From contig NZ_CP165783.1 of NCBI RefSeq assembly GCF_000513895.2, positions 124,001 to 188,000 on the forward strand: a stretch of DNA of 64,000 nucleotides, given 5' to 3'. The stretch comes from Ensifer sp. WSM1721. GTDB lineage: Bacteria; Pseudomonadota; Alphaproteobacteria; Rhizobiales; Rhizobiaceae. A model generated the notes under the pieces. The model searched no databases. It saw only the letters and a list, made by a program, of their open reading frames with translations, and had not been told where the DNA came from. Of the stretch, positions 16,079 through 25,085 are shown one piece after another (positions within the stretch are counted from its first letter, which is position 1; each line of letters begins with the position of its first letter). Made by a program: the position numbers and the translations under genes.

Positions 16079-16972
16079 TCAACCTTTCATGGCGGAGCCA
16101 ACAAAGGAACTTACGAACCAGCGCTGGAAGGCGAGATAGAGGGCGAGGATCGGGATCATCATCAGGACGGAGGCTGCCATGGCGCGGTCCCAATAGATGC
16201 TGTCCTGGCCGAAGAAGGTGGCGATGGCGACGGCAATTGGCCGGGCATAGTCGGTCTGCGTCACCAGGATCGGCCAGAGATACTGGTTCCAACTCTCGAT
16301 CCCCATCAGAATCGAGACGGTGGCGAGCGCCGGCAGGCTCAACGGCAGGAAGATCGAACGATAGATTCGGAACACCGACGCACCATCCATCTCGGCCGCT
16401 TCGAAGAGTTCCTTCGGAAGTTGGGCGAAGAATTGGTAGAACAGGAAGATATAAAGCGGACTTGCAATCCAGGGCACGATCTGCACCGCGAACGTGTCGG
16501 TCATCCCGGCGCGCGACACCATGATGACGAGCGGCATAATGATGCTTTCCTGGGGGATGACGTAGAGGGCGATGACCAGCGACAGGACCAGGGCGCGACC
16601 GCGCAAAGTACCCCAGGCGAGCACGAAGCCGGCCATCGAGTTGACGATCAGACCGGCGCCGACGGTGCAGCCAAGAATGAACAGCGAGTTCAGAAGGTAG
16701 CGGCCAAAGGCGAGCTCGCCGGAGAGATTGCTCACCTCTGCGAAGTTCGAAAGCGTCGGGTTGGAGACCCAGAAGGCGCGGAAACTACCCATATCGGCCA
16801 GAATCTGGAAGCGGTCGTCCTTCAGGCTTGCGATCAGCAGCATGAACAGCGGCGATACGATCACCAGGGCGATGACGAGGACGCAGGCGGTCTGGACAAG
16901 GCGCAGCGAACCGATGGCGGAGCGCTCGCGCTGTGCCTTGGTCTGCAGTGTGGGGATGGCGAGATCAGACAT
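16079..16972 (-). CDS. Sugar ABC transporter permease, MalG type
   Basis: Inner-membrane permease of a CUT1 importer. The 297-residue product has about six membrane segments, beginning after a charged N-terminus with VQTACVLVIALVIVSPLFMLLIASL, and the cytoplasmic EAA loop LPKELFEAAEMDGASVFRIYRSIFLPLS, which contacts the ATPase. The C-terminus ends in RWFVSSFVGSAMKG, typical of MalG-like partners. Its start overlaps the MalF-type gene by 8 bp (16965-16972), so the two are translationally coupled. Confidence 0.93.
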   Translation of the reverse strand: MSDLAIPTLQTKAQRERSAIGSLRLVQTACVLVIALVIVSPLFMLLIASLKDDRFQILADMGSFRAFWVSNPTLSNFAEVSNLSGELAFGRYLLNSLFILGCTVGAGLIVNSMAGFVLAWGTLRGRALVLSLVIALYVIPQESIIMPLVIMVSRAGMTDTFAVQIVPWIASPLYIFLFYQFFAQLPKELFEAAEMDGASVFRIYRSIFLPLSLPALATVSILMGIESWNQYLWPILVTQTDYARPIAVAIATFFGQDSIYWDRAMAASVLMMIPILALYLAFQRWFVSSFVGSAMKG

Positions 16973-17906
16973 CGAAACGCCTCAGGAGTTGGCGCTGAAC
17001 GAGCGCGATGACGAGAACGATGAGGAAGAGAATGACCGAGACGGCCGAGGCATATCCAAGCTTCTGCTCTTCGAAGCCGGCGCGCACCATATAGTGCACG
17101 ACGGTCTCGGTGCTGCTCCTCGGGCCGCCCTGCGTCAGGATCGCAACCTGGGTATAGAGCTTGAAGGCCTGGATGGTGGTGATCACCAGCACGAAGACAT
17201 GCGTCGGTCTGAGACCCGGCATGGTCACGTGCCAGAAGCGTTGGAAGGCATTGGCGCCATCAATCCTGGCCGCGTCATAGAGCTCATCGGGAATGCCCTG
17301 CAGGCCGGCGAGATAGACGATCATCTGAAAGCCATAGGCTTGCCAGGCCGAGAGCAGGACGATCGAGAACATCGCCCAGTTCGGGTCGCCGAGCCAGTCG
17401 ATCGGCTGGATGCGGCCGCCGGAAAGAAAGCCGATCACCTGGTTAAATGGCCCCGTCGGATATTGGAACAGCGTTCCCCAGATGACGCAGACGACGACCA
17501 TCGAGGTGATTGCCGGCAGGAAGAACATGCCGCGGAAGAAATTGCGGAGCGGCAGCTTCTGGTGGAGCAGCAGTGCGGTGGCGAAGGCAAGGCCGCATTG
17601 CACCGGCAGGATCCAGAAGGTGAAGCGCGAGACGTTCCAGAGCGACGTCCAGAACAGATCGTCCTTGAAGATGCGCAGGAAATTGGTGAGCCCGATGAAA
17701 CGGACCGGCGTCGGTCGCGGCACCAGTGGCTGGTTGGTCATCGCCGTCCAGAACGACAGGAGGAACGGCACGACGAGGAAGATCGTCAGCAGCGCCACGG
17801 CTGGCGCAAGCATGCCGATCTCCTGGTACAGGCGGGTCCTGTCTCTTCGCCGGGCGGGGCGCGTCGCGACAGCCGTCGCCGGCAGCGCCGGTTGCTGCAG
17901 GGTCAT
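16965..17906 (-). CDS. Sugar ABC transporter permease, MalF type
   Basis: The 313-residue product is the first permease of the operon. It has an N-terminal membrane segment (MLAPAVALLTIFLVVPFLLSFW), further helices, and the EAA loop IPDELYDAARIDGANAFQRFWHVTMPGLRPT. The gene starts 82 nt downstream of the SBP stop; that gap carries a very stable hairpin (17950-17981), which probably sets the lower expression of membrane parts relative to the binding protein. Overlaps the next permease by 8 bp. Confidence 0.93.
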   Translation of the reverse strand: MTLQQPALPATAVATRPARRRDRTRLYQEIGMLAPAVALLTIFLVVPFLLSFWTAMTNQPLVPRPTPVRFIGLTNFLRIFKDDLFWTSLWNVSRFTFWILPVQCGLAFATALLLHQKLPLRNFFRGMFFLPAITSMVVVCVIWGTLFQYPTGPFNQVIGFLSGGRIQPIDWLGDPNWAMFSIVLLSAWQAYGFQMIVYLAGLQGIPDELYDAARIDGANAFQRFWHVTMPGLRPTHVFVLVITTIQAFKLYTQVAILTQGGPRSSTETVVHYMVRAGFEEQKLGYASAVSVILFLIVLVIALVQRQLLRRFDV

Positions 17907-17949
17907 GATCTCCTCCTCATTTGAAAATAGTCGCCCCCTATCGGCTGCC

Positions 17950-17981
17950 GCGGCCGCGCGGCATTGGTGCCGCGCGGCCGC
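17950..17981 (-). other. Intercistronic hairpin between SBP and permease genes
   Basis: A perfect 14-bp GC-rich stem (GCGGCCGCGCGGCA and its complement) with a TTGG loop. There is no T-run, so it is unlikely to be a full terminator; an mRNA-stability or partial-attenuation element for the upstream SBP transcript is the usual role at this place in sugar ABC operons. Confidence 0.75.
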
Positions 17982-17988
17982 AAGCGGG

Positions 17989-19272
17989 CTATTGCTGTTC
18001 GTCGAAGGGCGGGTAGCCGTCGTTTTCTTCGATGTCCTCGTCGATCTTCTCGGCCGCGGTGGTCAGCGCCGCCTTGACGTCGCCGCCATTGAAGATCTCG
18101 TCGACTGCTCCCATGAAGGCCGAGGTGATGATCGGATAGGCCGGATGCGGTGGCCGTGCGATCGCCGTCTTCGATGCCTGCTCGAAGGCGACGGCCATCG
18201 GACCGCCGTTAGCGTAAAGCGGCGAATCGGCGGCGAAGCTCTTCAAACCAGGATAGGCGGAATCCTCCTTCGCATAGTCGCGGAGTGCCTTGTCCTTGAG
18301 CATGAAGCTGACGAACTTGCCGGCGATCTCCGGATGCTCGGACGCCGTGGTGATGCCCCAGATCCAGGTGCCGTTGGGGCTTGCGCCCTTCGGCCCAAAC
18401 TTCGGCAGCGGCATGACGACGATTTCGTTCTTCATCGTGGCGGCAGCCTCCGCATAGATCCAGTGGCCCCCGAGCGCGAGCGCCGCGGGATGGCCTTCGG
18501 CGAAGAACTGGTTGGTGCCGGAGGATTGCGGCACGACCCAGCCGTTCTTCACCCATTTCTGCATCATCGTCAGCGCATCGACGCAAGCATCGCTGTCGAG
18601 CGTGCCCACGGATTTCCAAGCCTTGCGGTCGATGAGGTCGCAGCCCGCCGATTGCAGGATGGGGCCGTAGGCATAGGTGATCCACTCGGTCTTGATGCCG
18701 TAGCCACGGAACGTGTCGATCGGCCATTTGACGCCCTCGAGCTTCGAGAGCTTTTCGAGGTAATCCTCGAATTCCTCCCGCGTCCAGGCGTCGTCCACGC
18801 CCTTCGGGATGCGGGCGCCGATCGCTTCGAGATATTTCCTGTTGCCGTAGAGCACGACCGAGGAGTCGGTGAGGCCGACGGCGTAGAGTTCCTTGTCGAT
18901 CGGATAGGTGCCCTGCGCGACGTTGGACTCCGTCATGTCGTCAAGGATGTCCTTGTCGATTAGCGGCTTGATCGGCTGCAGGTAGCCCGACCAGACGTAG
19001 TTTGCGAGGAACGGCGCGTCGAGTTCCATGACGTCCGGCAACTGCTTTGACATGACGGCGGCGCTGAACTTCTCGTTATAGGCGTCGTGGGGAGCATAGA
19101 TGAGCTCGATGTCAACATCCGGGTTGGCGGCCTCGAAGCGCTTGGCGACTTCGCCATAGGTCGAGACCCAGCCAGGGTCTCCCTGGTGCATCACATGAAT
19201 GACGGTTTTTGCTTCGGCCAGACCTCCGAGCGCGACCGATGCCATTAGGAACGAAAGTAAACGATTACCCAT
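17989..19272 (-). CDS. Sugar ABC transporter substrate-binding protein
   Basis: Periplasmic binding protein of the CUT1 family, 427 residues. It has a Sec signal peptide (MGNRLLSFLMASVALGGLAEA, cleavage after AEA) and the family pattern KTVIHVMHQGDPGWVSTYGEVAKRFEAANPDVDIELIYAPHDAYNEKFSAAV, then WTREEFEDYLEKLSKL and WIWGITTASEHPEIAGKFVSFML. It lies directly downstream of lacI and upstream of two permeases and GH32, so a fructose-containing oligosaccharide is the likely ligand. This is inferred from the neighbouring hydrolase. Confidence 0.92.
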   Translation of the reverse strand: MGNRLLSFLMASVALGGLAEAKTVIHVMHQGDPGWVSTYGEVAKRFEAANPDVDIELIYAPHDAYNEKFSAAVMSKQLPDVMELDAPFLANYVWSGYLQPIKPLIDKDILDDMTESNVAQGTYPIDKELYAVGLTDSSVVLYGNRKYLEAIGARIPKGVDDAWTREEFEDYLEKLSKLEGVKWPIDTFRGYGIKTEWITYAYGPILQSAGCDLIDRKAWKSVGTLDSDACVDALTMMQKWVKNGWVVPQSSGTNQFFAEGHPAALALGGHWIYAEAAATMKNEIVVMPLPKFGPKGASPNGTWIWGITTASEHPEIAGKFVSFMLKDKALRDYAKEDSAYPGLKSFAADSPLYANGGPMAVAFEQASKTAIARPPHPAYPIITSAFMGAVDEIFNGGDVKAALTTAAEKIDEDIEENDGYPPFDEQQ

Positions 19273-19314
19273 TACTGTTTCTCCTCCTCTAACGGGTTTT
19301 ACGTGGCTACTGAT

Positions 19315-20319
19315 TTATACGGATGACCGCTCCACCAATTGGAACGGAAGCTTGTGCAACTCGCCCGGTGTCGTATCGCCGCCAAGCAGGATGTCGGCGG
19401 CCAGCCGGCCCATCGCCCGATGCGGCAGGGCCATGGTCGTCAAGGGCGGATCGAGACGCGAGGCGATATCGACCTGGTTGTCGAAGCTGGCGACGGCGAC
19501 GTCGTCGGGGATCTGCGCGCCAACGCGACGCAGCGCCGCATAGGCTTCCATCGCCACACGGTCGTTGCCGCACAGGATCGCGTCCGGACGGTCCGGTCCA
19601 CTCATCAGTTCGGTAATGTGGGAAAGAACGAGGCTGTGCGCTCTGTCGCTATAAATCGCTCTGCGAACGGCCGGCAACACGCGGGCGCCGGCGCCATCAA
19701 GGCCCGCCTCGGTGATCGCCTGTCGGAAACCGGCCTCGCGCAATTCGCCGGCGAGCAGGCCGGGCAGGTTGATGAAGGCGATATTCTTTCGTCCGGCCTC
19801 GACCAGATAGCTGGTGATGTCACGGGCGGCGCCAAACTCATCCGGTACCAGTGAGGTCACCCGGTCATTCGCTTCGCGGCAATTGATCATCACGCCGACT
19901 GTCTCAGCAAACTCCTCCGGCAGCGCGACCGTCTTGTGGTACATGGCGGCATAGGCGATCGCCCGCGGTCGAAAGCGGCGCACTTCCTCGATCACCGCGC
20001 TAACGTCGCGGCTGCCGTTCAGCGTCATCGCAAAGACGGCCATGTCAGAGGCGCGCGCCGCACCATCGAGCCCGCGGATGATTTCCGTCGCGAAGGGCGA
20101 GGTGATCAACTCGTCGGCAACGACGCCGATCAGCGGCATCCAGCCCTGCCGCATGCTGCGGGCGGCGAGATTGGTGACGTAGCCGAGTTCCTCGGCGATC
20201 TCCTTGATGCGCTGCCTGGTCGTCTCAGCCATACGGGCCGAGCCGCCATGCAGCGCACCGGAAACCGTCTTGACGGAGACGCCCGCACGTTCGGCAATGT
20301 CGTTGAGGGAGACAGTCAC
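19315..20319 (-). CDS. LacI-family repressor of the GH32 operon
   Basis: The 334-residue product has an N-terminal LacI helix-turn-helix (VSLNDIAERAGVSVKTVSGALHGGSARMAETTRQRIKEIAEELGYVTNLAARSM, residues 3-57) and a periplasmic-binding-like effector domain (LIGVVADELITSPFATEIIRGLDGAA..., DAILCGNDRVAMEAYAALRRVGAQIPDDVAVASFDN). It is the first gene of the operon; the next, the SBP gene, starts 42 nt downstream. A near-perfect palindrome lies 12 nt upstream of its start, so it is probably autoregulated and represses the whole operon until an imported fructoside or fructose derivative binds. Confidence 0.9.
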   Translation of the reverse strand: MTVSLNDIAERAGVSVKTVSGALHGGSARMAETTRQRIKEIAEELGYVTNLAARSMRQGWMPLIGVVADELITSPFATEIIRGLDGAARASDMAVFAMTLNGSRDVSAVIEEVRRFRPRAIAYAAMYHKTVALPEEFAETVGVMINCREANDRVTSLVPDEFGAARDITSYLVEAGRKNIAFINLPGLLAGELREAGFRQAITEAGLDGAGARVLPAVRRAIYSDRAHSLVLSHITELMSGPDRPDAILCGNDRVAMEAYAALRRVGAQIPDDVAVASFDNQVDIASRLDPPLTTMALPHRAMGRLAADILLGGDTTPGELHKLPFQLVERSSV

Positions 20320-20330
20320 GGCTTCACCTA

Positions 20331-20346
20331 GGGTTATCGATTACCC
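20331..20346. promoter_or_regulatory. LacI operator upstream of the GH32 operon
   Basis: GGGTTATCGATTACCC matches its reverse complement at 14 of 16 positions, with a central CG as in LacI-family operators. It starts 12 nt upstream of the lacI start (20319) and would serve the whole minus-strand operon. Confidence 0.7.
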
Positions 20347-20381
20347 ACTTGTAGCATTAGCGGAGGCTTAAGTCAAATACC

Positions 20382-20540
20382 TGCCAGCACCAGATCGTTC
20401 CGGTCAAGGATTCCGCCGTCAAGTCTGCCCGGCTGATCAATGGCGCCAAAGACATCTACTATCCCGGCGCGCCGCACGGCATTACCGCCACGCATCAGGA
20501 CCAGGTCAACGCCGACCTGCTCGCCTTCCTCAAGGCCTGA
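20382..20540 (+). pseudogene. C-terminal fragment of an alpha/beta hydrolase
   Basis: The plus-strand frame from 20382 to the TGA at 20540 reads QIVPVKDSAVKSARLINGAKDIYY, PGAPHGITATHQDQVNADLLAFLKA. This is the C-terminal end of the chloroperoxidase/arylesterase-type alpha/beta hydrolases, including the catalytic His (PHG). The other 200-plus residues, with the nucleophile Ser and the acid, are absent; upstream lies the LacI operator. It is a remnant left by a deletion or rearrangement at the border of the GH32 operon. Confidence 0.75.
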
Positions 20541-20859
20541 CCCCCACGGGATGCGGAGCAGACCGCCGTGCTCCGCATCCCGTCCGCACTTGGCGCGGCA
20601 AGTCGAGGATGCCACGCCCTTGCGGCTCTTGGACTGAGACAGGAACCATCCAAGCGGATGTCGGATATTATTGAGGATTCACAGTTTTCCACCAGGGCGG
20701 CCAAGCGACGGCATCGCCGCCAATACATGGATTTCCATAAGTTGCGGCCGTGTAGTGGCGCGAATAGGGTACGACTCGGGATCGCTGACGCTGCTATCGA
20801 GACTAGCCATTCGATATGCTGGCGCCGCCCAAGCTTTGTTTTCCCTGCAGGAGCCGCCG

Positions 20860-23800
20860 ATGACGCGCGTCTGGTCGTACCGCCCCCAACTCCTGCACCT
20901 GGGTCTGTTTTTTGCGGCCTATGTCCTGGGTTGCGGCTTCGCACAGGCACTTGCAATCGTACCCGGAACAGGCATTTCCATATGGCCTCCGAGTGGGCTT
21001 TTCATTGCAACCCTTATCCTCGCACCCAAGCAGAGCTGGCCGTGGTGGGTGTTGGTCGGCTGCCTCGGCGAGCTATTCGGCAATGCCTTGTGGTTCCATA
21101 GCCCGCTGCCCGCCGCCGTTCTGATTTATGCCGGCAACGCGCTCGAAGCCATGGTCGGTGCGTGGCTCGTAAATCGGACTTTGGGTCGGCCGGTTCGGCT
21201 GGAAACCCTGCGGGAAGTTCTTGTATTCGTCGTATTAGGCGCTGGAGCTGCCCCAGTGGTCAGCGCGACGGTCGGAAGTGCGACGCTTGCCTGGTTCGGC
21301 ATACTTTCGCAAACTTTCTTGGGGGCCTGGCCTCTCTGGTGGATCGGGGACGCCACTGGGGTTCTGATCGTCGCGCCGCTCGCGCTGGTCGTGATCCAGA
21401 ACTGGAACGGCAAGGCCGAGCTATCGGCTGCACGATGGATAGAAGCGTGTGCCGTGGGACTTATCCTTCTCGGCGTCGCGGCCCTTTCGCTCGGCGGCTA
21501 CCTGCCCTTCGCCTATATCATCATGCCGCCGCTGCTTTGGGCCGCGGTGCGCTTTGAGTTCAAGGGGGCTGCCGTTACTCTCGCCCTCCTCGCGCTAATA
21601 ACCGCGATCTTCACGATATCTGGCGCCAGCCAGTTCGCCGGAAATGCCGAGAATCAGCGCCACAATCAGATCATGCTGCAACTCTTCCTGGCGATCTCGG
21701 CATTTTCGGCCTTGGTCGTGGCCGCCATATCCCGGCAGCACCAGCTCGCGTTGCTGACATTACGCCAGAGTGTGGGGGCCCTGCGCGACCGAGAGCGAGA
21801 GCTCTCGCAGATCGTGGACATGGTCCCAGTCCACATCAGACGGCTGACGCCCGAAGGCGAACCGACCTTCTTCAACAAGCGCCTGGTGGATTTTTTTGGG
21901 TTTGACCTGCAACAGTTAAACAGGCCGGGCACAAGCCAGCTAGTGGCAAACATTGAGACTCTTGTCCATCCAGATGATGCGCCTGGTCTATTGCAGGCGG
22001 TGCGCCATGCCGTCGCCACAGGCGAACCATACTCGATGAAATATCGCATGCGCCGTGCGGACGGCGTGTACCGCTGGGTTGATGGCCGGGCGGAACCACT
22101 GCGAGACGAGGGCGGGAAGATCTTGCAATGGTACGCAATCTCCATCGACATCGATGATGAGGTGCGCGCGCAGGAGGCCTTGCGCGACCGGGAGCGGGAA
22201 CTCTCGCAGCTCGTCGACGCCTTGCCAGTCCACATCTGGAGCTGGACGCCTGCTGGCGAACTGGCCTACGTCAACAAGCGATCTTTGGAGGATCTCGGTC
22301 TTTCCAAGGCGAACTTCGAAGATACCGTCCGGGTGGCGCAAAAGCTGGTTCATCCCGAAGATGCCCCCGAGGTGCTGCGAGCGTCAGCCAACTGCCTTAA
22401 AACTGGCGACGCCTTCATGATGCGGTATCGCCGGCGTTGGAAAGATGGCAACTATCGCTGGATAGAGGCGCGCGCGCAGCCTCTACGCGATCAAGATGGA
22501 GCGATCGTTCACTGGTATCAGGTGTCCATCGACATCGACGATCAGGTGCAGGCCGAGGAAGGGCTGAAGAGCAGCAAGCGGCAATTGGAACAAATGATCG
22601 ACGCCATGCCTTTCAATATCCTGAGCTTCACCGCTTCAGGCAAGATGACCTACACCAGCAAGCGATATCTCGAGGACGTTGGTTCGCCGACGGCGGACAT
22701 TAAGGACTTCGATGCGCTGGCCCGATACGTGGCTCACCCCGACGACTTTCCAACAATGTTTCAGAGGGCATCGGATGGCTTTGCGACCGGTCAGCCTTTC
22801 GTGAACCGATTTCGCCGGCGCAACAAGCAGGGAGTCTATCGCTGGATAGAGGCGCGCGCGCAACCGTTGCGCGATGCAGATGGCACAATCGTGCAATGGT
22901 ACGTTGCTTCGATCGACATTGAGGACGAGATGCGCGCGCAGGCGGCATTGCGCGAGAGAGAACGCTTCCTTTGGCAACTGGTGGAAACACTGCCGGCGAT
23001 GATCGATTGTGCTGCGCCGAACGGCGAACCAGTCTATCGCAGCCAGCAACTGCGCGAGTTCCTTGGCTATGAGCTGGAGGAATTGGATGGGAAGGCCAAA
23101 TCGCGGCTGAACGGCACGCTCGATGCCGGGGTCCATCCCGACGATGTCGCGGGCGTCAAGGAGCAATATGCCCATTGCCTGGCGACCGGCGAACCCTATC
23201 TCAGAAAGCACCGTCTACGGCGCTTCGACGGCGAATATATCTGGGTCGAAACGCGCGCAGCGCCGATGCGCAAGGACGACGGTACCATCGTGCAATGGAA
23301 CGTCATCTGCCTGGATATCGATGGCGAGGTGCGGATGCAGGAAGAGTTGCGCCTGGCGCAGGAGCGGCTTGCGCGCGCCAGCCAAGCCGCGAGCCTCGCG
23401 GAGCTGTCGGCCTCCATCGCCCATGAGGTGAATCAGCCCTTGGCGGCGATCGTCGCCAATTCGCATGCGTGCTACCGCTGGCTATCGGCTGAGCCCGTCA
23501 ATGTCGGACGCGCCAAGATCACGACCGAACGGGTCATCCGCGACGCCAACTCGGCGGCGGAAGTCGTCGGCCGTATCCGGGCGCTGTTCAAGCAATCCGT
23601 GGAGAATAGGATCAGCCTGTCGCTCTCGGGTGTCATCGCCGAGGCGTGTAACCTGGTGGCAGGGGAGGCTTTGCGCCGTCGCATCCGGATCAACATCGAC
23701 GTCGAAGGCAGGCTTCCGCCGATCACGGTCGACCGCATCCAGATCCAGCAGGTCCTGGTCAATGTCATCCGCAATGGCATGGAGGCAATGGAGACTGTCG

Positions 23801-24066
23801 CAGGGGAAAAAGCTCTCGACGTGCGCGCCCATCGCGTGGGCAGCGAGGTGCAGACCGAAATAGGTGACCGGGGAAACGGCATCGAGTTCCCGGATCAGAT
23901 CTTTGAACCCTTCTTCACGACGAAAGAAAATGGAATGGGCATGGGTCTCGCCATCTGCCGTTCGATCGTCGAGGCGCATGGCGGGCGTTTATGGGCCGAG
24001 AAAAATGAACCGCATGGCGCGCGGTTCATTTTCACCTTACCAATCGTGGGGAAAGCGGCGCCATGA
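20860..24066 (+). CDS. Membrane sensor histidine kinase: MASE1, four PAS domains, HisKA/HATPase
   Basis: The 1068-residue product starts (ATG 20860, CAGGAG ribosome site) with a MASE1 membrane sensor domain: LLHLGLFFAAYVLGCGFAQAL, GISIWPPSGLFIATLIL, WPLWWIGDATGVLIVAPLAL, residues 5-290. Four PAS/PAC units follow from about residues 310, 445, 575 and 703, each ending in a GTIVQWY..SIDIDDEV-like motif. The kinase core has the H-box SIAHEVNQPLAAI near residue 852, the N-box NVIRNGMEAM and G-box GMGMGLAICRSIVEAHGG near 1024. It overlaps the first response regulator by 4 nt, which makes that protein the likely partner. PAS units 2 and 3 are close copies. The signal is unknown. Confidence 0.92.
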   Translation: MTRVWSYRPQLLHLGLFFAAYVLGCGFAQALAIVPGTGISIWPPSGLFIATLILAPKQSWPWWVLVGCLGELFGNALWFHSPLPAAVLIYAGNALEAMVGAWLVNRTLGRPVRLETLREVLVFVVLGAGAAPVVSATVGSATLAWFGILSQTFLGAWPLWWIGDATGVLIVAPLALVVIQNWNGKAELSAARWIEACAVGLILLGVAALSLGGYLPFAYIIMPPLLWAAVRFEFKGAAVTLALLALITAIFTISGASQFAGNAENQRHNQIMLQLFLAISAFSALVVAAISRQHQLALLTLRQSVGALRDRERELSQIVDMVPVHIRRLTPEGEPTFFNKRLVDFFGFDLQQLNRPGTSQLVANIETLVHPDDAPGLLQAVRHAVATGEPYSMKYRMRRADGVYRWVDGRAEPLRDEGGKILQWYAISIDIDDEVRAQEALRDRERELSQLVDALPVHIWSWTPAGELAYVNKRSLEDLGLSKANFEDTVRVAQKLVHPEDAPEVLRASANCLKTGDAFMMRYRRRWKDGNYRWIEARAQPLRDQDGAIVHWYQVSIDIDDQVQAEEGLKSSKRQLEQMIDAMPFNILSFTASGKMTYTSKRYLEDVGSPTADIKDFDALARYVAHPDDFPTMFQRASDGFATGQPFVNRFRRRNKQGVYRWIEARAQPLRDADGTIVQWYVASIDIEDEMRAQAALRERERFLWQLVETLPAMIDCAAPNGEPVYRSQQLREFLGYELEELDGKAKSRLNGTLDAGVHPDDVAGVKEQYAHCLATGEPYLRKHRLRRFDGEYIWVETRAAPMRKDDGTIVQWNVICLDIDGEVRMQEELRLAQERLARASQAASLAELSASIAHEVNQPLAAIVANSHACYRWLSAEPVNVGRAKITTERVIRDANSAAEVVGRIRALFKQSVENRISLSLSGVIAEACNLVAGEALRRRIRINIDVEGRLPPITVDRIQIQQVLVNVIRNGMEAMETVAGEKALDVRAHRVGSEVQTEIGDRGNGIEFPDQIFEPFFTTKENGMGMGLAICRSIVEAHGGRLWAEKNEPHGARFIFTLPIVGKAAP

Positions 24067-24704
24067 CAACGGATGACCATGTTGTTTTCATCGTCGACGA
24101 TGACGAACGCATCAGGGAGGCGCTCGGCGAGCTCCTGGAGACCCACGGCATGCACGCCATCGCGTTCGGTTCGGCGGGCGACTATGTGGACGCCGAGAAA
24201 CAGGATCTACCTGCCTGCCTGATACTCGACGTTGAATTGCCCGATATCAACGGCCTCGACCTGCAACGGCAGATCGCCGAGGGCGATCATCCGCCGATCG
24301 TCTTCATCACCGGCCATGGCGACATCCCCTCCTCGGTGCGGGCGATCAAGCACGGTGCGGTGGACTTCCTCACCAAACCGTTCAGCGACGCGGACCTTAT
24401 GGCTGCGGTGCACACTGCGATTTCCGAGGATCGGAAAAAGCGATCGGAACGGGCTGAACTGAGCCTGTTAAGACAACGTTATCTCGAACTGACGCCACGC
24501 GAACGCGATGTGCTGCCGCTCGTGGTCAGCGGCCTGCTCAACAAGCAGGCGGCATCGGAACTCGGAATCAGCGAAGTGACGCTGCAAATCCATCGGAGGA
24601 ATGTGATGCAGAAAATGGCGGCGGCATCGCTCGCCGACCTCGTGCGCATAGCAGAGCGATTGGGGATACCGATCACCCATTCGCGCCGGGTGGGAGGAAA
24701 TTGA
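24063..24704 (+). CDS. FixJ-type response regulator (receiver + LuxR HTH)
   Basis: The 213-residue product has a receiver domain (FIVDDDERIREALGELLE, phospho-acceptor Asp in LILDVELPDINGLDL, conserved Thr in VFITGHGDIP and Lys in FLTKPF) followed by a LuxR-type DNA-binding domain (YLELTPRERDVLPLVVSGLLNKQAASELGISEVTLQIHRRNVMQKM). This is the FixJ/NarL layout common in rhizobia. The ATG overlaps the kinase stop (ATGA), so it is almost certainly the cognate regulator of the MASE1-PAS kinase. A receiver-only gene follows in the same operon. Confidence 0.92.
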   Translation: MTTDDHVVFIVDDDERIREALGELLETHGMHAIAFGSAGDYVDAEKQDLPACLILDVELPDINGLDLQRQIAEGDHPPIVFITGHGDIPSSVRAIKHGAVDFLTKPFSDADLMAAVHTAISEDRKKRSERAELSLLRQRYLELTPRERDVLPLVVSGLLNKQAASELGISEVTLQIHRRNVMQKMAAASLADLVRIAERLGIPITHSRRVGGN

Positions 24705-24706
24705 GC

Positions 24707-25084
24707 ATGGAGAAAACAAGACCGATCGTCGCGGTAGTTGATGACGATCCGCGGCTACTGGAGTCGTTGGAGGAGCTACTGGAATCCGCTGGATATGCGG
24801 CCTGCTGTCTCCGCTCGGCCGAACACCTGCTCGCCCGCGGCCTGTCGGACCTGGATCTGCTGATCACCGACATCGGCATGCCGGGCATGAACGGCTTTGA
24901 ACTCCGTGACATTGTCAACAAGGCGCGTCCGGAACTACCGGTATTCCTGGTCACCGGCCGCCACGAGATCGCCGACCAGGGCCGCGCGCGGGGCATCAGC
25001 GGCTTTTTCCGCAAGCCTTTCGATGCGCCTGCCTTGCTCATTGCGATAGGGGAAGCTTTGCAGAAATCGAGAAATGGAGGGTGA
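24707..25084 (+). CDS. Single-domain response regulator receiver
   Basis: The 125-residue product is a receiver domain alone: VAVVDDDPRLLESLEELLE, phospho-acceptor Asp in LLITDIGMPGMNGFEL, VFLVTGRHE and FFRKPFDAPAL with the conserved Lys. It has no output domain, so it may act as a phosphate sink, an adaptor or an intermediate between kinase and the two FixJ-type regulators that flank it. The ATG at 24707 lies 2 nt after the stop of the previous gene with a GGGAGGAAA ribosome site. Confidence 0.88.
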   Translation: MEKTRPIVAVVDDDPRLLESLEELLESAGYAACCLRSAEHLLARGLSDLDLLITDIGMPGMNGFELRDIVNKARPELPVFLVTGRHEIADQGRARGISGFFRKPFDAPALLIAIGEALQKSRNGG

Positions 25085-25085
25085 T

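Noticed and set aside
17410..18963. Long plus-strand open frame (517 codons) opposite the SBP and permease genes
   Set aside because: It is the shadow of high-GC codons in well-identified ABC transporter genes on the other strand and has no recognisable domain.
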